DNA from: an uncultured Granulosicoccaceae bacterium
GTDB lineage: Bacteria; Pseudomonadota; Gammaproteobacteria; Granulosicoccales; Granulosicoccaceae
Reading direction: 5' to 3'
Length of the DNA stretch: 64,000 bases
NCBI GenBank assembly: GCA_937922945.1
Contig: CAKZUP010000104.1
Coordinates: 38,603-102,602, forward strand
Notes under the pieces: generated by a model
Seen by the model: the letters and a program-made list of their open reading frames with translations, nothing else
What the model was told of the DNA's origin: nothing
The model's database searches: none
Shown: one piece after another, positions 46,276 through 55,567 of the stretch
Layout of the letters: every line of letters begins with the position of its first letter
Numbering within the stretch: position 1 is the stretch's first letter
Position numbers and translations under genes: made by a program

Positions 46276-46605
46276 AATCTCTCTCCGTCGGTTTAACCGA
46301 TCTTATTTGGCATTCGCCGTCTTGTGCGGCGTGCTGTTCAAACTGTGAGAGCACTTTAACCGTGCGACTAATCGTTGGCTACTGAAAAGGAAAGGTTTTG
46401 TCGGGCATGTCCGGTTTTATATTACAGGTGTTCAAATTGTGCCAAGTCAATCACGCATTTAATCGTCGAGCGCGGCCCTATGGCTTTACAGGGGAACGAA
46501 AAAGCGCGATGCAGTTCGCGCCAAGGCGTTGTCGCACTTGATCACGGTTTTGCGCTCTTGAATGTCGAGGGCGGAATGTATGCGAATCCACCTGAGGGTG
46601 CGCAG

Positions 46606-46625
46606 TTGTCCACCACTTATCCACA
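46606..46625 (+). promoter_or_regulatory. Two DnaA-box-like sites
   Basis: TTATCCACA at 46617-46625 is an exact consensus DnaA box; TTGTCCACC at 46606-46614 is a close match 11 bp upstream in the same orientation. DnaA controls nrdAB in E. coli, so a link to the reductase genes about 400 bp downstream is possible. Confidence 0.5.
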
Positions 46626-46886
46626 GCTTATCAGTCCAGATATACACCTAAACTACCACATGTAGAAAAATTGACCGCCACATTTACAATTAACCACTAG
46701 ATATGGTGTTTTAGGGCTTGACCGAACTGCGTCACAGTTTTAGACTTCGCGTCCGCGGTAAATGATCTTGAACCAGATCACGCGCTTTGTATCTCGCTCA
46801 CCACCGCGTGCTCGATCTACATATGACTTAATCCGGAATGCGTAACGTTAATGTATTTCGTCGAGAAGTCCGGCCAAGTGCCTACT

Positions 46887-46933
46887 ACACTACATATAGC
46901 GACTATTTGCTTATAAAGCACTACATATAGTGC
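46887..46933 (+). promoter_or_regulatory. Paired NrdR boxes upstream of nrdJa
   Basis: ACACTACATATAGCGA (46887-46902) and GCACTACATATAGTGC (46918-46933) share 12 consecutive bases. Their starts are 31 bp apart, three helical turns, which is the known spacing of NrdR box pairs. They lie about 95 bases before the nrdJa start. NrdR represses ribonucleotide reductase genes when dATP is high. Confidence 0.85.
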
Positions 46934-47025
46934 CTGCGCCATTGAATGGCACACCAAATAAACATTAAAATAAAGAGTGCTCGGCACGGTTGACGAGCGT
47001 TCCCTTTACGGAGAGTAGAGATTAA

Positions 47026-49281
47026 ATGAGTACTGTTGATGTGCAGCCCCTGCATAAGAAAGACAACACCGGAACCAATCACACCAACACAGTGGCCAAC
47101 ACTGTGGCCAACAAAGTGGAAGATGGATCTGCGACAAGCAAGACTGACCCAAATCAATATGACCTTAACAAGCTGCCATTACAAGAAACCTCAATAGACA
47201 TCTGGGATAAGAAATACCGACTGAAAACCAAAGATGGCGACAACGTCGATCAAACCATCACAGACACCATTCACCGGGTAGCGCGAGCCCTTGCTGATGT
47301 AGAGCAGAATGAGAACGACCAGCGCCATTGGTACACCAAGTTTGTATGGGCACTCGAACAGGGTGCTATTCCGGCTGGGCGAATTATCTCCAATGCTGGC
47401 GCACTTGCGCACAAGCCTGCGACATCCACGATTAACTGTACCGTGTCCGGCACCATCACCGACTCCATGGACGATATTCTGCACAAAGTGCATGAAGCTG
47501 GTCTCACTCTCAAAGCCGGTTGCGGCATTGGCTACGATTTCTCTACGCTAAGACCACGTGGTGCTTATGTGTCAGGTGCTGGTGCGTACACATCGGGCCC
47601 ACTCTCTTTCATGGATATCTTCGACAAAATGTGCTTCACCGTGTCATCAGCTGGCGGACGCCGCGGTGCGCAGATGGGTACATTCGATGTCAGACATCCG
47701 GATGTACTCGAATTCATCAAAGCCAAGCGTGAAGATGGCCGACTGCGCCAGTTCAATTTGTCTCTGCTAATTACCGAAGATTTCATTCAGGCTGTGAAGG
47801 CCGATGAACAATGGCAGCTTGCGTTTCCATTACGACAAAAAGAGCTTGACGAAGGCGAAATCCAGTTAGACGACCCTGATCAGGTTGTATGGCGCGACTG
47901 GCCAAATCATGACGATGCCGTAGTGAACGTCGATGGTTTAGTTGCGTGTCGCATTTACAAAACCCTGCCTGCAAAACGTTTGTGGGATTTAATCATGAGC
48001 TCAACCTACGATTTCGCAGAGCCCGGCTTCATTCTTATTGATAAGGTCAATGAGATGAACAACAACTGGTTCGACGAAACCATTCGCGCAACCAACCCGT
48101 GTGGCGAGCAGCCCTTACCGCCTTACGGCGCATGCCTGCTTGGCTCGGTGAATCTCACCAGTTTCGTTGTAGACCCATTTACCGATAACGCACGATTTGA
48201 TTGGGATCGCTTTAACGATACGGTGACTATTTTCACTCGCATGCTCGATAACGTCGTTGAAATCAACGGCCTGCCGCTGGGCAAGCAACGCGATGAAATT
48301 GAGCGCAAGCGACGTCACGGTATGGGCTATCTGGGGCTCGGTTCAGCCATGACACTGTTGGGCATGAAATACGGCAGCGAGGAATCACTGGAATTTACCG
48401 AGAAAGTGACCCGCGAATTGGCGGTCAATGGATGGCGCGCGGCGTTAGAACTATCGAAGGAAAAAGGGCCGGCGCCCATCATGAACGAAACCTTTACCGT
48501 CACCGGCGAAATGCTACGAAAACGCCCAGAGATGAAAAAGGACGGTTATATCATTGGCGACAAAGTGTCGGGCAAAGTACTGCATGCGAAGTACAGCCGC
48601 TATATGCAACGAATCGCTGAGGTAGACCCAGAGCTGGTTGAAGCCCTTGCCAAACAAGGCGCACGCTTTACACACCATAGCTCCATTGCGCCAACAGGCA
48701 CTATCGCCCTATCGTTAGCAAACAACGCGAGTAATGGTATCGAGCCAAGCTTTGCGCATCACTATGCACGAAACGTGATTCGTGAAGGCCGGAAAACCAA
48801 AGAGAAAGTCGATGTACACTCATTCGAGTTGCTAGCTTATCGAGCCATGGTGAATCCGAACGCCATGCCATACAGCGAAGATGAAAATGCTCAGCTACCC
48901 GACTACTTCATATCGGCTGACGATATCAAACCAGAGCAGCATGTTGCTGTTCAGGCAGCATCGCAACTCTGGATAGATTCTTCAATATCCAAAACCGCGA
49001 ATGTACCAACCGATTTTGCGTTTGAGCAATTTAAAGATATTTATATGCAGGCCTACGATCAAGGTCTAAAGGGCTGTACCACATTTCGCTTCAATCCTGA
49101 AAATTTTCAAGGTGTACTGGTTAAAGAACAAGACCTCGAAAACACCGAATACCAGTTCACTCTCGACGATGGTTCGGTTGTGAGTGTCAAAGGCAATGAA
49201 GAAATTGAATACGACGGTGAAACACACACTGCCGCTAATCTATACGACGCACTTAAGGAAGGTTACTACGGCAAATTCTAG
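47026..49281 (+). CDS. nrdJ: Adenosylcobalamin-dependent (class II) ribonucleotide reductase, large part NrdJa
   Basis: 751 residues. Converts ribonucleotides to deoxyribonucleotides using a radical generated from adenosylcobalamin, independent of oxygen. Catalytic features are the first redox cysteine in STINCTVSG, the radical-site stretch in NPCGEQPLPPYGACLLGSVNL and the phosphate-binding APTGTIALSLANNASNGIEPSF. No N-terminal ATP-cone is obvious. The C-terminal zinc-ribbon part is missing from this chain and is encoded by the next gene, as in Pseudomonas aeruginosa nrdJa/nrdJb. Confidence 0.94.
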   Translation: MSTVDVQPLHKKDNTGTNHTNTVANTVANKVEDGSATSKTDPNQYDLNKLPLQETSIDIWDKKYRLKTKDGDNVDQTITDTIHRVARALADVEQNENDQRHWYTKFVWALEQGAIPAGRIISNAGALAHKPATSTINCTVSGTITDSMDDILHKVHEAGLTLKAGCGIGYDFSTLRPRGAYVSGAGAYTSGPLSFMDIFDKMCFTVSSAGGRRGAQMGTFDVRHPDVLEFIKAKREDGRLRQFNLSLLITEDFIQAVKADEQWQLAFPLRQKELDEGEIQLDDPDQVVWRDWPNHDDAVVNVDGLVACRIYKTLPAKRLWDLIMSSTYDFAEPGFILIDKVNEMNNNWFDETIRATNPCGEQPLPPYGACLLGSVNLTSFVVDPFTDNARFDWDRFNDTVTIFTRMLDNVVEINGLPLGKQRDEIERKRRHGMGYLGLGSAMTLLGMKYGSEESLEFTEKVTRELAVNGWRAALELSKEKGPAPIMNETFTVTGEMLRKRPEMKKDGYIIGDKVSGKVLHAKYSRYMQRIAEVDPELVEALAKQGARFTHHSSIAPTGTIALSLANNASNGIEPSFAHHYARNVIREGRKTKEKVDVHSFELLAYRAMVNPNAMPYSEDENAQLPDYFISADDIKPEQHVAVQAASQLWIDSSISKTANVPTDFAFEQFKDIYMQAYDQGLKGCTTFRFNPENFQGVLVKEQDLENTEYQFTLDDGSVVSVKGNEEIEYDGETHTAANLYDALKEGYYGKF

Positions 49282-49374
49282 GCGCGTACAAAACCAGTCT
49301 GGCCTGGCGTGCTAAAGCCAGATCAGCACACTTTTGAAGCATTGCCTTTTGCCTGAGCGATAAGGAATAAACTT

Positions 49375-50109
49375 ATGAAAATCACCAAAAAAATTGTCGG
49401 TTTTAATGTCAACAGTAATGACAGCAAGGAAAACGCTGGTATTGCAGCCTCCGACACTGAAACTGCTAAAGCTACATCGGTTAAAGCCGATGTGATTCAA
49501 ATGCATGAAACATTACAAAGGCCGGATAAGCTTATAGGCTCCACCTATAAAATCAGGGTGCCTGAGCACGTGTCCAATCATGCGATGTACATCACAATTA
49601 ACGATGTCATTCTTAACGAAGGTACAGAGCACGAGCTGCGCCGCCCGTTCGAAGTGTTCATTAACTCTAAAAACCTTGAACACTACCAATGGATTGTTGC
49701 GTTAACGCTGATTATGTCTGCCGTGTTCCGTAAAGGCGGCGATATTACTTTTCTGGTTGAAGAGCTTAAGTCAGTATTCGACCCGCGTGGAGGCTATTGG
49801 AATAAGGGCAAATACGTCCCATCCATTATTGCTGAGATTGGCAATGTTATTGAACAACACCTTATAGAAATTGGCATGCTACAGGCGCCGGAAACCGATG
49901 CCACTCAGCAAAAACTGATCAATGACAAAAAAGCCGAACTACGCGGCGACGCAGAAACTCAGCCCGAAGCCGCAAGTAGCGCAGAAGCTCCTGATGAAGA
50001 AGCTTGGCGCGCAAACGCGTCTCATTGCAGCAAATGCAATCAGAAGGCGGTGATGGTGCGTGATGGGTGCGCAACCTGCTTGAATTGCGGTGATTCCAAG
50101 TGTGGTTAG
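49375..50109 (+). CDS. nrdJb: Class II ribonucleotide reductase C-terminal subunit NrdJb
   Basis: 244 residues. The middle (about 50-165) is a TSCPD-type domain: IRVPEHVSNHAMYITINDV, RRPFEVFINSKNLEHYQWIVALT and EELKSVFDPRGGYW. The end is a cysteine-rich ribbon with CSKC, CATC and CGDSKC, equivalent to the C-terminal redox cysteines that re-reduce the active site in single-chain enzymes. It begins 93 bases after nrdJa. A low-complexity Ala/Glu linker joins the two parts. The identification rests on the domain pair and the position behind nrdJa. Confidence 0.88.
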   Translation: MKITKKIVGFNVNSNDSKENAGIAASDTETAKATSVKADVIQMHETLQRPDKLIGSTYKIRVPEHVSNHAMYITINDVILNEGTEHELRRPFEVFINSKNLEHYQWIVALTLIMSAVFRKGGDITFLVEELKSVFDPRGGYWNKGKYVPSIIAEIGNVIEQHLIEIGMLQAPETDATQQKLINDKKAELRGDAETQPEAASSAEAPDEEAWRANASHCSKCNQKAVMVRDGCATCLNCGDSKCG

Positions 50110-50367
50110 TATCCCCGGGCTATTGGCTCTTTTAAATAATCAATAACGGTACTATTCATTCTTGAATTCTCTATTCAAATAGAACCTGTCCTCGGTATGA
50201 TTCCAACCTGCGGCTATCAACACACCGATAGCCGCCGTTACAACAAATTCTCTACTTTTCGCTCTAAAGCTGATTAGGTTCAGCCTTCGATTGCAGAACG
50301 TTTATTTTCACTGCATCCCGACAAAGATCACGGAAAATCATTCGTTTAGGCACTATCTTTAGAGTAT

Positions 50368-51570
50368 ATGAACATAAGCCGACCATACATTCCGCTGTTA
50401 TTCTCGCTGGGCGTTTTTTTATCGGCGTGCGACCAGGATGAGAACCGTATATCAACCCAACGAACCGACAAATCATTTCTAAGCACTGCAATTCCGGAAA
50501 GTTTGCGAAGCCTGGATGCCAGCGAACTGAACGTGATCGTAAGCGTCAATAACGGCGAATTTTACAATGCGGGTGATACCCTCAATCAGGGCAACTGGGT
50601 AGTGCCTATCGATATACAAGCAGACCAAACTTACGATGTGACGGTGCGTTGGTACTTCAGGTCGTATCTGGTTATGGAAGAATACGCGAGCATTTTCGCT
50701 AACCCAGAGCAACCTGACATTGAGTTCAATTCTGAACACTTCGTTACCTCTGGCTACCCGCGTTTTGACAGTGATTGCGACGGTGTTTCGAATTACCTTG
50801 AGTCGATAAACGGCGCCAATATCGGACCAGCAGTTGAAACGCCAGACATTAATTGCACTAATGTGTCACTGGAGCCAACTAATGACGATGCAGTGCATTT
50901 AGTCACTAACGATTGGGCATTCGACAGCGTGCAGGGTGTGGTTAATCGCTTTGAACAAAGTATAAAGATAGGCCGACAAAATCGCGATCGTGAGGCGGCT
51001 TTTTTCACCGCCCTACGCGGCGAACGGTTAGACGAAGGTGGTTACGCGGAACGCCAGCAAATTCGGTTTATTAATAATATTGGTGGACAAAAAGTTGTGC
51101 AGTTCAACCATCGTAATGCTATTGCCGGGCAAGCCTCAGAAGCACCTTTAAGTACATGCATAACGAATAATGATTTCCTTGTGTGCCAGATACAGTACGA
51201 CTGGAAAGAGAATCACTGGTATGACTTACTCATGTCAGAGACCAGCCCCGGCTTTTGGCAAGCGTGGATTACCGATACAGTCACACAAGAATCCGTATTA
51301 ATTGCATCGATAGAGTCCGAGCAGGGAATCGTTTGGGAGCGTGCGGTGTCTGGAATGTACTTTGCCAGCTTTCACGATGCTGCATCGTGCAAGCAAGGGT
51401 TCCCTCGCATAGCGGTTCAATACACGGGGATATTACTCAATGGTTCCGGTATGCATGAATCCAATAATCAGGTTCATGGTGACTGCCTGAAAATTGGGGG
51501 TGGTTGGAGCTATGGCAAACGTGAGCGGAACAATCGATTTGAATACTCGTTAGTGATCGGCAATGACTGA
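50368..51570 (+). CDS. Putative lipoprotein with Ca-binding-type repeat and C-terminal lectin-like domain
   Basis: 400 residues. The N-terminus has a lipoprotein signal ending FLSAC (cysteine at residue 21). A short FDSDCDGVSNYLES segment near residue 132 resembles thrombospondin-type-3 calcium loops. The C-terminal half (about 175-400) looks like a beta-sandwich, with HWYDLLMSETSPGFWQAWI and paired cysteines; a carbohydrate- or protein-binding role is a guess. No operon partner. Confidence 0.72.
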   Translation: MNISRPYIPLLFSLGVFLSACDQDENRISTQRTDKSFLSTAIPESLRSLDASELNVIVSVNNGEFYNAGDTLNQGNWVVPIDIQADQTYDVTVRWYFRSYLVMEEYASIFANPEQPDIEFNSEHFVTSGYPRFDSDCDGVSNYLESINGANIGPAVETPDINCTNVSLEPTNDDAVHLVTNDWAFDSVQGVVNRFEQSIKIGRQNRDREAAFFTALRGERLDEGGYAERQQIRFINNIGGQKVVQFNHRNAIAGQASEAPLSTCITNNDFLVCQIQYDWKENHWYDLLMSETSPGFWQAWITDTVTQESVLIASIESEQGIVWERAVSGMYFASFHDAASCKQGFPRIAVQYTGILLNGSGMHESNNQVHGDCLKIGGGWSYGKRERNNRFEYSLVIGND

Positions 51571-51589
51571 GATCATTGTAGACAATAAA

Positions 51590-51646
51590 AGTCATTGAAA
51601 ATGACTAATGGCAATGCGGAACATTCGCTAGTGAGCATTGCCATTA
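51590..51646. terminator. Two hairpins between convergent genes
   Basis: AGTCATT-GAA-AATGACT (51590-51606), then a perfect 12-bp stem TAATGGCAATGC / GCATTGCCATTA (51606-51617 and 51635-51646) with a 17-base loop. They separate the plus-strand lipoprotein gene from the minus-strand DUF1059 gene and could stop transcription from both sides. Confidence 0.6.
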
Positions 51647-51667
51647 ACGAATCAACTACAGAAGCAA

Positions 51668-51907
51668 TCAATCATCTGGGGCCGCATCAAATTCACGGCG
51701 TTTGTTTGCCATGTACTCTTCCATTGCGCCGGGCTTTTGCATTAGGGTTTTCATTTCGCTCATGATGGCAAGGTGCGCTGCATCTTGCTTCTGAAACATT
51801 TCCATGCCATGAGCTTTACTGAGTTCCGCCATTTCTTCGAACGTCTCGGCTGTAAAGGTTTCGTCGCATGCGCCGCCCATTTGCTTACAGGTCATCGTTT
51901 TCATCAC
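51668..51907 (-). CDS. DUF1059 small protein
   Basis: 79 residues of the DUF1059 family. The pattern MTCKQMGGACDETFTAETFE, then EMAELSKAHGMEMFQKQDAAH, is strongly conserved in this group and includes two cysteines spaced like a metal or redox pair. The function is unknown. The promoter must read through the 14-bp repeats just upstream. Stand-alone gene. Confidence 0.88.
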   Translation of the reverse strand: MMKTMTCKQMGGACDETFTAETFEEMAELSKAHGMEMFQKQDAAHLAIMSEMKTLMQKPGAMEEYMANKRREFDAAPDD

Positions 51908-51926
51908 TATATTCCTCTGCTAATCG

Positions 51927-51982
51927 TACTTCTCTGGTAACACTTCTCTGGTAACACTTCTCTGGTAACACTTGTCTGGTAC
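51927..51982. repeat. 14-bp tandem repeat upstream of the DUF1059 gene
   Basis: Three identical ACTTCTCTGGTAAC units followed by ACTTGTCTGGTACT. They begin 20 bases upstream of the DUF1059 start codon, so they could lie in its promoter or leader. Confidence 0.9.
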
Positions 51983-52408
51983 TACTTTCGCTGCCAAAAT
52001 TTCGCAGCTGAGCATGCCTTAGCATAGTACAAATATAATACTAGGCCCTACCCGCTTGCAAAAATACACATAAGGCTACGGGCCGTCTTTTATTGATTAT
52101 AAGTAAGGGCTTTAAACAACAGTTGCTCGCCTTTTGCCTGCCAGGGAATATCCGGTCCGGGACCAATAATGCCGTTCTGAGAAACCGCAGCGATCAATGA
52201 TAGTTTCATGTTTATGTTGATCTGTGTGCGGGTGTCGCAACTTTTCACTGGCTCGTATGCTAATTGAGCTATTTAGCGAATAGTCCAGTTGAATGCTCGA
52301 CATCTCTTTGTTTGCTCTGTGGTTCTGACCTATAATGCGAAAATCAGCAACACGAATGTTTAACACTATTTTCTCAGTCTGTTTTCCTTTTTTTATGAAA
52401 CCCGTTCC
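51983..52408. other. Intergenic gap before panE-like gene
   Basis: 426 bases, A+T-rich. A minus-strand frame at 52112-52366 has no recognisable features and no good ribosome site. No other structure seen. Confidence 0.5.
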
Positions 52409-53326
52409 ATGATAAATAGCGTAGCAATACTTGGCGCAGGTGCCCTAGGGGCAGTCTATGCAAATATTTTCCATCAGGCTGGTATCACAACCCGGTTAGT
52501 GGCTAAAGGAGAGCGCTATAAACGGCTTCTGAAAGACGGAGTCTATATTAACAACACCCAGTATCATGTGCCAGTTATCGACGCAGCGAAGCCACCTGCC
52601 GACTTCTCGCCCGATTTAGTCATTGTGGCAACTAAATACCATGATCTTGCACTCGCCCTACCCGACCTTGCCAGATTAGTACAGCCAAACACTGTTTTTA
52701 TTTCACTGCTCAATGGCCTTACAAGTGAAGCGATTATCGGCGACATCTACGGTAACGATAATGTACTGCTATCCATTGCGATGAATCTGGATGCGCGCCG
52801 CGAAGGCAATAGAATATTTCATACGCGCCCGCCACTATTAATTTTCGGTGAAAACAAGAACACAACCATTAGCCCGAAGGTACAAGCAGTACAGGACGTC
52901 TTAAACAGAGCCGGTATTAGTCACCAGACACCAGAGGACATGCAACGCACCGTTTGGTGGAAATTTATGGTTAACGTTGGTATGAACCAATCCTCGGCAG
53001 TTACCGGGGCAACCTATGGTCGCTATAAATCAGAACAGGATTTAAGGTGGTTGAAAGAGACGCTTATGCGGGAGGTCATTGCCGTGGCAAAAGCCGAGGG
53101 TGTTGATTTAAAAGATGAGGACGCAACGAGCTTTTATGAAACACTGGACATTATTGCCGAAGACGGCAAAACATCAATGCTACAAGACATAGAAGCTTTG
53201 CGCAAAACCGAGGTTGATATGTTTGCTCCAGTGGTTATAGAGTTGGGGGAAAAGCATGGCATTCCTACACCAGTTAACCAAACAATACTGAGCATCATAC
53301 GCTCTATGGAAAAACAGTACGGTTAA
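52409..53326 (+). CDS. panE: 2-dehydropantoate 2-reductase (PanE/ApbA family)
   Basis: 305 residues. It would reduce ketopantoate to pantoate with NADPH in coenzyme A synthesis. The nucleotide site is AILGAGALGAVYA at the N-terminus; the catalytic lysine is expected in RTVWWKFMVNVGMNQSSAVTG, with the C-terminal helical domain after it. The family contains paralogues with other 2-keto-acid substrates and no other pantothenate gene is near, so the substrate is not certain. Its 3' end is overlapped by antisense frames of the decayed hydrolase. Confidence 0.88.
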   Translation: MINSVAILGAGALGAVYANIFHQAGITTRLVAKGERYKRLLKDGVYINNTQYHVPVIDAAKPPADFSPDLVIVATKYHDLALALPDLARLVQPNTVFISLLNGLTSEAIIGDIYGNDNVLLSIAMNLDARREGNRIFHTRPPLLIFGENKNTTISPKVQAVQDVLNRAGISHQTPEDMQRTVWWKFMVNVGMNQSSAVTGATYGRYKSEQDLRWLKETLMREVIAVAKAEGVDLKDEDATSFYETLDIIAEDGKTSMLQDIEALRKTEVDMFAPVVIELGEKHGIPTPVNQTILSIIRSMEKQYG

Positions 53327-53787
53327 GCCCGATGGCAAGCTGGTTAAAAAACTATCCAGTGCCTTACAGAACAACGGATGGTTATCAATATTAACCAGAT
53401 GTGACGCGTCCGGTATAATCACTTTTTCTGCCACAGGAAAACAGTCGAACAGCGATAGCAACAGCTCTGGTTTCGTACAAGCAATTTGAGCCGCTATGTA
53501 GCCTGCATACGAATGCCCAACCAGATGCACTGGTCCAGTACTTAACTGTTCCATAAGACATCATCAACGTGTGTCTGCACTCGGTAGCTGAACGGCACCT
53601 CGCCACCCTTGCGCCAATGATGCCGGCGGCTTACGGCAATGGTGCGAAAGTGCTTTGAAAAATACGAAACCTCACGACTCCAGTAACGGTAGTCTGCCAA
53701 TGATCCGTGAACGAAAAGCAAAGGCGAACCTGCACCAGCCTCAACATAGTTAAAGCTATAACTGTTCGCACCAATTGATTTACTCAT
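53327..53787 (-). pseudogene. Decayed alpha/beta hydrolase (frameshift and internal deletion)
   Basis: The first frame starts at ATG 53787 with the expected hydrolase beginning (PLLFVHGSLADYRYWSREV, oxyanion HG motif) and stops at 53542. The continuation, PVHLVGHSYAGYIAAQIACT with the nucleophile serine elbow, is in another frame from 53554. After the elbow about 13 residues lead straight to VAEKVIIPDASHLVNIDNHP, which is the C-terminal histidine region; the roughly 130-150 residues that normally carry the lid and the acid are absent. So at least one indel and one large deletion have occurred. The end runs into the panE 3' end. Confidence 0.85.
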
Positions 53788-53811
53788 CGGTTGCGCCAAT
53801 CAGGTTATTCA

Positions 53812-54168
53812 TCATACACCGAGCTCTTCTCGCGAGCTTTGGGCAAGCTTTCTCACCAGTGCTTTGGGAATGGGCTTTTTCAAAGAAAAAGTGACGCCGG
53901 TTTTTGTCGACTTTAGTCCGGCTTCGGCAATTTGCTCAGCGTGTTCGGCTATAGCGCCTTTGCTGACATACAAACCACATTGTTTAGTGAATGCAGCGTA
54001 ACCTGCAATGATTGTGCTCCCTAGGCCAAAACCCGGCATATTGTAAGCGATGATTTCCTCAGCATCGGGTAGTGCTTTAGCCAACTCAGTGCGAAGATCA
54101 ATCAACAGGGGTTGAAAAACTTCGGGGGCCGCTGCGATATAAGCATTATAATCCGCAAACTTTGTCAT
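53812..54168 (-). CDS. DUF1801 family protein
   Basis: 118 residues from ATG 54168, which has GGAGG eight bases upstream; a longer frame to 54219 is not needed. DUF1801 members share the YdhG-like fold and the pattern LPDAEEIIAYNMPGFG, then AFTKQCGLYVS, and a C-terminal KPIPKALVRKLAQ helix. Some relatives are named intracellular iron chaperones (frataxin-like Fra), but the role here is open. It is followed on the same strand by the decayed hydrolase. Confidence 0.85.
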   Translation of the reverse strand: MTKFADYNAYIAAAPEVFQPLLIDLRTELAKALPDAEEIIAYNMPGFGLGSTIIAGYAAFTKQCGLYVSKGAIAEHAEQIAEAGLKSTKTGVTFSLKKPIPKALVRKLAQSSREELGV

Positions 54169-54235
54169 TTTCAGCACCTCCAGCAATCGTATTACGTTGC
54201 AAGCCAAGCGCCTGCTCACAAGTCTAGTCTCAAGC

Positions 54236-54868
54236 CTATTCGTGGGATGCGGCTAATCTGATACCCAGTCCAATCAGTGTTACCCCACCAATGCGCTGAG
54301 CCCAACGCTGGGCAGAACTAGATCGAGACAGGACACGCTGAATCCTTGAAGCCATGATGACGCAAAACACATCGGCACTCGAAAACATAATATTCACCAC
54401 GGTCCCCAGTATCAATAGCTGCAACCAAATAGGGGTGCCAATAGCGCTATCGGTAAACTGAGGTAGGAAAGCAATGTAAAACAATGCCGTTTTGGGATTT
54501 AGAACCTCAACAATTGCACTGTCCCAGAATACCTTACTGGTTGATTTTGCAGCTATCTCGAAACCATCATTGGTGAGCGAAGACTTGTCTCGAAATAAGG
54601 ATACGCCCAGCCAAATTAGATAGGCAGCACCCACAAACTTAAGGCCCAAATAGAGCATTGGCGTTGCATCAAACAGTAGCGCCAGACCGAAAGCGGCGGC
54701 AAAGACATGAACATAACCACCGGCATGTATGCCTATTGCTGCCTGCCAGCCAGCTCGTTTACCACCAGCGATGGTTCTGGCAGCCGCATAGAGGGTAGAA
54801 GGCCCAGGCATGTAGGCGAAGACAGCTGTAGCAGCGAAAAACGCCACTAATAGTTCAAATGATGGCAC
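54236..54868 (-). CDS. LysE/RhtB family amino-acid exporter
   Basis: 210 residues with about six membrane helices. The family signature is in FAYMPGPSTLYAAARTIAGG near the start, and LNPKTALFYIAFLPQF in the middle. Members export amino acids such as lysine, threonine or homoserine lactones; the substrate cannot be inferred. It lies 67 bases upstream of the DUF1801 gene on the same strand. Confidence 0.92.
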   Translation of the reverse strand: MPSFELLVAFFAATAVFAYMPGPSTLYAAARTIAGGKRAGWQAAIGIHAGGYVHVFAAAFGLALLFDATPMLYLGLKFVGAAYLIWLGVSLFRDKSSLTNDGFEIAAKSTSKVFWDSAIVEVLNPKTALFYIAFLPQFTDSAIGTPIWLQLLILGTVVNIMFSSADVFCVIMASRIQRVLSRSSSAQRWAQRIGGVTLIGLGIRLAASHE

Positions 54869-54993
54869 GACGTTGTATCACTTGTTTAAAATCCCTGTGC
54901 ATTTTACCAATATTGAATTAACACATCACGTTGGCTGAATCATCATCTATACATCCTAAGTTCCATTAGTGCTTAGTTCTATAGATGCCAAGT

Positions 54994-55458
54994 TCAAGCA
55001 CCACTACGGTAAACACGCGACAGTGCATTTTTTGCGATTAGCACATGAAATGGAAAAATAGCCTTCAAATAGAATTTTCCACCGATGTTATGCGGATGTA
55101 CCCACGTTGCAAGAAATACCCTGCCCTCATGAGATAAAACAGAGATTCTAAAATTCAGATGCTTGTCATTAAATCCGGCAATTAACTCTCGACTATTGTC
55201 GATTTCTATGGGAAATATTCCCACTTTATCGCCAGACTCAGGGCCATCGTTTATAAGACCGAATGGCGCAGTCACGACAGAACGGACTGTCATCAGCATT
55301 TGCGCCCACCCCGGAAAATCAGTGATTATGTCCGAGGCCTGCCGCGGGGACAGATTCGATTCAACGGAATAACAATCCAGAAAATCACTATCGGCGATTC
55401 TGTCCCTTAAATGACTATATTCTGGTAGTTTGGAAGCAGTTACTCTACCCATACTCAT
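54994..55458 (-). CDS. DUF2867 family protein
   Basis: 154 residues. The pattern DFLDCYSVESNLSPRQASDI, then FPGWAQMLMTVRSVVTAPFG, and the C-terminal HPHNIGGKFYLKAIFPFH match the DUF2867 family, which has a START/cyclase-like fold and no assigned function. Two ATGs at the start (residues 1 and 3) are equally possible. No clear operon. Confidence 0.82.
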   Translation of the reverse strand: MSMGRVTASKLPEYSHLRDRIADSDFLDCYSVESNLSPRQASDIITDFPGWAQMLMTVRSVVTAPFGLINDGPESGDKVGIFPIEIDNSRELIAGFNDKHLNFRISVLSHEGRVFLATWVHPHNIGGKFYLKAIFPFHVLIAKNALSRVYRSGA

Positions 55459-55567
55459 TCATCCTGAACATGAAACTGAATTCATAGTATCAGACAGATA
55501 CGACCGTACAGGGTTAGCTGAGAATAACTATGTTGAAGGTGTTGAACAATAAAACGGAGATCATCAG

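Larger units (their letters stand above)
46276..47025. other. Regulatory gap upstream of nrdJa
   Basis: 750 bases between the minus-strand DUF3391 gene and nrdJa. The 96-residue frame 46375-46665 has no family features and I do not call it. The gap holds two DnaA-box-like sites (46606-46625) and a pair of NrdR-type boxes (46887-46933). I looked for a B12-riboswitch core, which some class II reductase genes have, and did not see one. Confidence 0.6.

Noticed and set aside
46375..46665. 96-residue frame with four cysteines near the start, in the nrdJa upstream gap
   Set aside because: The Cys-rich start hinted at a zinc protein, but the rest is featureless, it covers the DnaA-box region, and no good ribosome site precedes it.
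46640..47020. Possible cobalamin riboswitch before the B12-dependent reductase
   Set aside because: I found no B12-box core or matching stems; the NrdR boxes explain the regulation better. A covariance-model search would settle it.
52112..52366. 84-residue minus-strand frame
   Set aside because: No motif, no ribosome site, and A+T-rich surroundings; looks like chance.
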